From Lachnospiraceae bacterium (GTDB taxonomy: Bacteria; Bacillota; Clostridia; Lachnospirales; Lachnospiraceae): a stretch of DNA of 46,118 nt. The notes below the pieces were generated by a model, which was given only the letters and a program-made list of their open reading frames with translations, did no database searches and had not been told where the DNA came from. This document shows, piece by piece, positions 41,787 to 46,118 of the stretch. Numbering within the stretch: position 1 is the stretch's first letter; each line of letters opens with the position of its first letter. A program made the position numbers and the translations under genes. The DNA is taken from contig JAAWIS010000024.1 in NCBI GenBank assembly GCA_022796475.1, forward strand, positions 1 to 46,118, written 5' to 3'.

Positions 41787-42812
41787 ATGAACCATTGTGT
41801 TACCTTAGGAAGCACCAAAATAACGGTAAATAAAAACGGATTCGGCGCTTTGCCTATTCAGCGGATCTCTTCTGAAGCCGCCTCCCATCTTCTGCAGAAA
41901 GCATATAACGGCGGCATCAATTTCTATGATACTGCCCGCGGCTATACGGACAGTGAGAAAAAATTAGGGGAAGCCCTTCACCAGGTTCGAAATCATATTT
42001 ATATTGCAACAAAAACTACGGCCACTGATACAGAGCGTTTTTGGGAAGATTTACATACCAGCTTAAAACTCCTGAACACAGACTATATCGATATTTATCA
42101 ATTTCATAACCCTGCCTTCTGTCCAAAACCAGGGGATGGCTCCGGACTTTATGAAGCTATGTGCCAGGCAAAGGAACAGGGGAAAATCTGCCATATCGGA
42201 ATCACAAACCACCGGCTGTCTGTTGCAAGAGAAGCCATCCAATCAGGCCTTTATGAAACGCTGCAATTTCCATTTTGCTATCTGGCGGCAGAGTCCGATT
42301 TAGAACTGGTCCGTATGTGCCGGGAAAAAAATATGGGGTTCATTTCCATGAAAGCATTATCCGGAGGCCTGATTACCAATTCAGCCGCTGCCTATGCATT
42401 TCAAGATCAGTTTGACCACGTACTTCCCATCTGGGGAATCCAGAGAGAATCTGAGTTAGACGAATTTTTAAGCTATATATCCAATCCTCCCGCTATGACA
42501 GAAGAAATTACCGCCCTGATAGAAAAGGACAAACAGGATCTGGCCGGCAACTTCTGCAGGGGATGCGGATATTGTATGCCCTGCCCTGTTGGAATCGAAA
42601 TCAATAATTGTGCCCGTATGTCCCTTTTAATCCGGCGTTCCCCCTCTGCCAGCCATCTGACCCACCAGGCCCGGGCAAAGATGGAACTGATTTCTCAGTG
42701 CCTCCACTGCGGCCAATGCAAATCAAAATGCCCCTATGGCATTGATACGCCAACGCTGTTGGAAGAAAACTACAAAGATTATCAGGAAATCCTTTCCGGA
42801 AAGCCGCTGTAG
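41787..42812 (+). CDS. Aldo/keto reductase with C-terminal ferredoxin domain
   Basis: 341 residues, ATG after AGGAGG. TIM-barrel AKR with the catalytic tetrad visible: Asp and Tyr in NFYDTARGYTDSEKKLGEAL, Lys in ATKTTA, His in IYQFHNP. The C-terminal 90 residues carry two Cys clusters, CRGCGYCMPCPVGIEINNC near 257-275 and CLHCGQCKSKCPYGI near 305-319. These are expected to hold two [4Fe-4S] clusters, as in the anaerobe AKR-ferredoxin family. An NAD(P)H-dependent carbonyl reductase or electron-transfer function is likely. Substrate unknown. Confidence 0.92.
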   Translation: MNHCVTLGSTKITVNKNGFGALPIQRISSEAASHLLQKAYNGGINFYDTARGYTDSEKKLGEALHQVRNHIYIATKTTATDTERFWEDLHTSLKLLNTDYIDIYQFHNPAFCPKPGDGSGLYEAMCQAKEQGKICHIGITNHRLSVAREAIQSGLYETLQFPFCYLAAESDLELVRMCREKNMGFISMKALSGGLITNSAAAYAFQDQFDHVLPIWGIQRESELDEFLSYISNPPAMTEEITALIEKDKQDLAGNFCRGCGYCMPCPVGIEINNCARMSLLIRRSPSASHLTHQARAKMELISQCLHCGQCKSKCPYGIDTPTLLEENYKDYQEILSGKPL

Positions 42813-42928
42813 AACTTTTCCAAAATCAAAGGTATCTGTCAGCTTTTACCAATCGGAACAAAATCGAAGGTTATCGGTTATCCAATAACCATGCAAATGT
42901 CCATTATAAGCATTCTGTATTCATAAAT

Positions 42929-42974
42929 TTCAGGCCCTCAGTCTGCTGTTAAGCTGTATCTGAGGGCCTGAATC
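42929..42974. terminator. Terminator-like hairpin between convergent genes
   Basis: CAGGCCCTCAG pairs perfectly with CTGAGGGCCTG around a 20-base loop. U-runs are poor, so efficiency is uncertain, but its place between convergent AKR and rtcB genes fits. Confidence 0.6.
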
Positions 42975-43008
42975 TGTATGAATCTTAACTTGTTGGGAGA
43001 TTGTTTTT

Positions 43009-44220
43009 TCATTCCTCTCCGGCTTTAAAATTGTAAATCGGTCGGATCCGGTTTACAATCGCAGCCGTTTCATCAATATTTTCCACGATTTCTTCAATTC
43101 CTTTATATGCCATCGGACATTCATCTAAGGTTTCTGAATTAACGGAAGTCGTATAAACTCCCTTCATTTGCTTTTTGTATTCTGACACGGTAAAGGACTG
43201 TTTTGCCTGTGCCCTGGACATGAGCCGTCCGGCTCCATGGGGTGCAGAGCAATTCCAGTCTTCGTTGCCTTTTCCTATGCAAATCAGAGAGCCGTCCCGC
43301 ATATTAATAGGAATCAAAAGTTTTTCCCCGGATCGGGCAGACACCGCCCCTTTACGCAGGATCATGGTTTTTGTATCGATATAATTGTGGATTGTAGTAA
43401 ATTCTTCCTCTACCTTTAACTTCAGCCCCCGTATGATTTCATCCATCATGGCTTTCCGGTTCAGCATGGCAAACTGCTGAACCAGCTTCATATCATGAAT
43501 ATAATCTTCCATCAGAGAACCGCTTACATATGCCAATGGCCTGGGAATCGAGGTCAGCACCTGGGCTTTTCGCTTCCTAATGGCCCTCTGGATTTCCTTC
43601 TCTTTTCCCGCCATTTTATATTCCGCAATCATACGGTTTAAATCTGCCTTTGTATTTTCATTCAAAGACTGATACGCCAATTCCTGGTAGTACTGGGCAA
43701 CCTCCAGCCCCAAATGCCGGGAACCGGAATGGATGACTACGTAAATCCTTCCATCCTCATCCTTATCTGCCTCGATAAAATGGTTTCCCCCTCCCAGCGT
43801 ACCTAAAGACAATGCTGCATGGTTCACCTGGATCAGCCCTCCCCGCAGACAGCGAAGTTCCTGTAAATCGATCTCCTCATAATAACGGTGGGGCGTTTCC
43901 CGAATCCGGAAACCTGCAGGGATTTTTTCATAAATTAGTCTGTCAAGTTTTTCCAGTTCAATATGCTTATTCCGAATCCGGATCGTTTCCATCCCGCATC
44001 CAATATCCACCCCTACCAGATTTGGCACCACCTTATCCCGGATGGTCATGGTGGTTCCGATGGTACATCCGGCTCCTGCATGAACGTCTGGCATAATTCG
44101 AATTTTCAGTTCTTTCACATATTCCTGGTCACACAGCATCTTAATTTGGCTTTTGGCCGACTCTTCAATCTGATCCGTATAGACCTTAGCTGTGTTATAC
44201 ATCCCCTCGATAATCTGCAT
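43009..44220 (-). CDS. rtcB: RNA-splicing ligase RtcB
   Basis: 403 residues from the ATG at 44220 (AAAGGGGAAAC upstream). RtcB motifs: MPDVHAGAGCTIG, VGVDIGCGM with the metal Asp72 and Cys75, GTLGGGNHFIE, HSGSRHLG, and APHGAGR containing the His that is guanylylated. It joins RNA ends 2',3'-cyclic phosphate (or 3'-P) and 5'-OH, repairing cleaved tRNA or other RNA. Its start lies inside the last codons of the SNF transporter gene (26-base overlap), so translation is probably coupled. No archease, PrfH or RtcR is nearby. Confidence 0.95.
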   Translation of the reverse strand: MQIIEGMYNTAKVYTDQIEESAKSQIKMLCDQEYVKELKIRIMPDVHAGAGCTIGTTMTIRDKVVPNLVGVDIGCGMETIRIRNKHIELEKLDRLIYEKIPAGFRIRETPHRYYEEIDLQELRCLRGGLIQVNHAALSLGTLGGGNHFIEADKDEDGRIYVVIHSGSRHLGLEVAQYYQELAYQSLNENTKADLNRMIAEYKMAGKEKEIQRAIRKRKAQVLTSIPRPLAYVSGSLMEDYIHDMKLVQQFAMLNRKAMMDEIIRGLKLKVEEEFTTIHNYIDTKTMILRKGAVSARSGEKLLIPINMRDGSLICIGKGNEDWNCSAPHGAGRLMSRAQAKQSFTVSEYKKQMKGVYTTSVNSETLDECPMAYKGIEEIVENIDETAAIVNRIRPIYNFKAGEE

Positions 44221-45673
44221 GTTTCCCCTTTCCTGCACAGATAACAATAAACGCTAAAAGGAGCAGCGCCACTGTCATCCATCCGGCCAGCCTTGCCGGG
44301 CTGCCGTTTCGGAACATATCATAGTACCCCTTCAGATAGATAAAAATAATGATTGCCGGAACGCAGTAAGACATATACCACTTTAACCCTTTTGGAAATG
44401 ACATTCCTTCCCCTGCATTCACTTCTTTTAAAAATTTATCCCAGCCCCATCCATTCTTTCTGGTGCAGAACAGCACGTAGCCCAGACTCCCCAGAGGAAG
44501 CAGGTTATTCGAAACAATAAAGTCCTCTAAGTCCATAATAGTTGAGCCATCTCCCAAGGGCTGGATTCCGGAAAGCAGATTGAATCCAAGAACACAGGGC
44601 ATACTTAAAAGACAGACCAGTATTCCGCTGACCAGCACGCTTTTTTTCCTTGGCCAATTAAATAAATCCATGTTAAAGGAAATCAAATTTTCAAACACTG
44701 CAATAATAGTACTTAGTGCGGCAAAGGATAAAAACAGGAAAAATAAACCGCTCCAGATCCTGCCGCCTGCCATCTGTGCAAAAATATTCGGCAGCGTGAT
44801 GAATACCAGACTTGGACCTGCCCCAGGCTCGATTCCAAAGGAAAAGCAGGCCGGAATAATGATGAAGCCTGCCATCAGCGCCACAAACGTATCCAGAATG
44901 GTAATGCTGACCGCTTCGCCTGTCAGGCTTCTGTCCTGATTTAAATAGCTTCCAAAAATCAACATGGCACCGATTCCGATGGATAAGGTAAAAAAGGACT
45001 GGCTTAACGCGCCAAACACAACATTTCCGATTCCATTCTCTGCCATTTTCTTAAAATCCGGAACCAGATAAAACTGAATCCCTTCTTCTGCCCCGTCCAT
45101 AAAAAAAGAATGGGCAGCCAGTACCACCATGATAATTAAAAGCGCTGCCATCATTCCTTTTGTCACCCGCTCAATCCCATTTTTCAGCCCGTATAAACAT
45201 ACGGCAAAACCAATGAAACAGACCAAAAGCGTCCAAAAGATCATAAGCCCGGGATTTAACAGCATTTCATTAAAGGCATTTGCCACCTGCTCAGTTCCGG
45301 CGCCTGCAAAATCCCCGCGGATGCTGCGGACACAGTAAAAAAGCATCCAGCCTCCAACCATTGTATAAAACATCATCAGCATATAGCATCCTACAATTCC
45401 GATTACCTTCAGCCAATGCCAGCGGCTGCCTTTTGGCTCCAAAACTTCAAATCCTGTTGCCACGCTGCGCCGGCTTCCCCGTCCTACTGCAAATTCACAT
45501 ACCAAAACGGGTATGCCCAGCATCACAAGAAAGGCCAAATAAATCATAATAAAAGCAGCGCCTCCGTATTCCCCGCACATATAGGGGAATTTCCATACAT
45601 TTCCAAGCCCGATGGCACAGCCTGCTGATACTAAGATAAAGCCAAGCCGTGATCCAAATTTTTCTCTTTCCAT
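44195..45673 (-). CDS. Sodium-dependent transporter, SNF/NSS family
   Basis: 492 residues from the ATG at 45673 (TGGAGG upstream); the open frame further upstream runs through a repetitive leader without ribosome sites. About 11-12 helices of the neurotransmitter:sodium symporter fold. Signature RLGFILVSAGCAIGLGNVWKFP with the helix-1 unwound region, GGAAFIMIYL, and EPKGSRWHWL. Bacterial members (TnaT, LeuT, MhsT) import amino acids with Na+. Substrate not predictable here. Confidence 0.93.
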   Translation of the reverse strand: MEREKFGSRLGFILVSAGCAIGLGNVWKFPYMCGEYGGAAFIMIYLAFLVMLGIPVLVCEFAVGRGSRRSVATGFEVLEPKGSRWHWLKVIGIVGCYMLMMFYTMVGGWMLFYCVRSIRGDFAGAGTEQVANAFNEMLLNPGLMIFWTLLVCFIGFAVCLYGLKNGIERVTKGMMAALLIIMVVLAAHSFFMDGAEEGIQFYLVPDFKKMAENGIGNVVFGALSQSFFTLSIGIGAMLIFGSYLNQDRSLTGEAVSITILDTFVALMAGFIIIPACFSFGIEPGAGPSLVFITLPNIFAQMAGGRIWSGLFFLFLSFAALSTIIAVFENLISFNMDLFNWPRKKSVLVSGILVCLLSMPCVLGFNLLSGIQPLGDGSTIMDLEDFIVSNNLLPLGSLGYVLFCTRKNGWGWDKFLKEVNAGEGMSFPKGLKWYMSYCVPAIIIFIYLKGYYDMFRNGSPARLAGWMTVALLLLAFIVICAGKGKHADYRGDV

Positions 45674-45746
45674 TTGTAACCTCCATAACGTATTTAGAAT
45701 GCCCTTTTGCAAAAAGCTTTCGCCGGCAATTTTCATTCTGCCAAGA

Positions 45747-45832
45747 CATATAAAAAACCTGCTGCTGGCTGCTTTTAAGCATACTGGGGCATATAAAAAT
45801 TTGCTGCTGGCTGTTTTTCTGCACACAAAACA
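45747..45832 (-). repeat. 43-bp tandem repeat in transporter leader
   Basis: Two units begin CATATAAAAA and share TGCTGCTGGCTG, 43 bases apart; a third degenerate unit may follow. It lies in the predicted 5' leader. Confidence 0.65.
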
Positions 45833-45867
45833 CGCAGAAAATCTAGCACTGACAGCTTTTAAGTTCT

Positions 45868-45896
45868 ATTATAATTCAGACATCTTCTGTTTGCAA
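45868..45896 (-). promoter_or_regulatory. Promoter of SNF transporter-rtcB
   Basis: On the minus strand TTGCAA (45896-45891), 17-base spacer, TATAAT (45873-45868). Predicted start near 45861. Confidence 0.7.
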
Positions 45897-45970
45897 CGGA
45901 AGAATTCGAATCATCCCTACACAAAAACTTCGGAATTTTCCCATATTCCTTTGCGCAAAGTGCACTTCCT

Positions 45971-46118
45971 CCGGATTTTTTGCTTTATAGGACGCAGTTT
46001 CCTATAAACAAAGAGTCCGGCTTGCCGGACTCGCGCGCCGGAGCGCGTCTGCGTCAGCAGACAGTTTCCTTAGGCGCGAAGTGGGCATCCCCCGGAGGGT
46101 TTTTGCTTTATAGGACGC
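45971..46118 (+). repeat. REP-like multi-hairpin element, copy B (runs off window)
   Basis: It has the same flank-core-flank order as 32906-33076: TTTGCTTTATAGGACGC, the core with GTCTGCGTCAGCAGAC and GCGCGAAGTG, then CCCCCGGAGGGTTTTTGC. Core identity is very high, so the family is recent or actively homogenised. Confidence 0.8.

Larger units (their letters stand above)
45674..46118. other. Upstream region of SNF transporter with tandem repeat and REP-like element
   Basis: 445 bases. Left: a leader of about 190 bases carrying a 43-bp tandem repeat. Middle: the promoter at 45868-45896. Right edge: copy B of the REP-like element. No gene seen. Confidence 0.65.

Noticed and set aside
45674-45826. 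N-terminal extension of the SNF transporter
   Set aside because: It translates the 43-bp tandem repeat, lacks a ribosome site, and the family begins at MEREKFGSRLGF.

Overview
The window looks like chromosome of an anaerobic, gut-type Firmicute, most likely a Lachnospiraceae / Clostridium cluster XIVa relative. This rests on moderate G+C, strong AGGAGG-type ribosome binding sites, TTGACA/TATAAT promoters, a bifurcating [FeFe] hydrogenase operon, BlaI/M56 and MerR/MATE modules, and oxygen-sensitive Fe-S enzymes. I saw no rRNA, tRNA, prophage, transposase gene or CRISPR array. Species is not determinable by eye.

Layout. 1-4.3 kb (minus strand): a SipW signal peptidase, four TasA/CalY-like SipW-dependent secreted proteins and the start of a repeat-rich surface protein, i.e. 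an extracellular fibre/matrix locus. 4.37-4.62 kb: an AT-rich block between two 26-bp inverted repeats. It holds tandem promoters that point away from the fibre operon into a terminator, and it is a candidate invertible ON/OFF switch. 4.7-5.9 kb: an rRNA methyltransferase. 6.0-9.8 kb: an NRAMP-fold transporter lacking the usual metal ligands, a dihydrodipicolinate-synthase-family lyase and a divergent LacI regulator, with matching operators on both sides. 10.0-13.1 kb: an M56 sensor protease and a BlaI repressor with an operator over the promoter.

13.3-18.4 kb (minus): an HndABCD-type NAD(P)-linked [FeFe] hydrogenase operon with an extra GHKL ATPase and a long structured leader. 18.9-22.2 kb (plus, divergent): DRTGG protein, GHKL ATPase, sensory-type [FeFe] hydrogenase, second DRTGG protein and PHP phosphoesterase, with genes overlapping end to start. 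A chemoreceptor follows (22.2-24.2 kb). Together this suggests hydrogen or redox metabolism paired with hydrogen or redox sensing.

24.4-32.9 kb: GNAT, polysaccharide deacetylase, then a leftward run MATE - MerR - metallo-hydrolase - VOC - threonyl-tRNA synthetase headed by a MerR-style promoter (19-bp spacer), and a membrane-linked XRE regulator. 33.2-38.8 kb: mannonate dehydratase, a repeat-rich 1-kb intergenic region, an 8-oxoguanine-deaminase-like amidohydrolase, a second MATE pump and an orphan 154-residue protein. 39.1-45.7 kb: a secreted cell-wall-binding-repeat protein, GNAT, cytidylate-kinase-like protein, Fe-S aldo/keto reductase, RtcB and an SNF-family sodium symporter whose end overlaps the rtcB start. 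Dispersed non-coding repeats occur from 24 kb onward, including a 145-bp MITE-like element present twice with target-site duplications.
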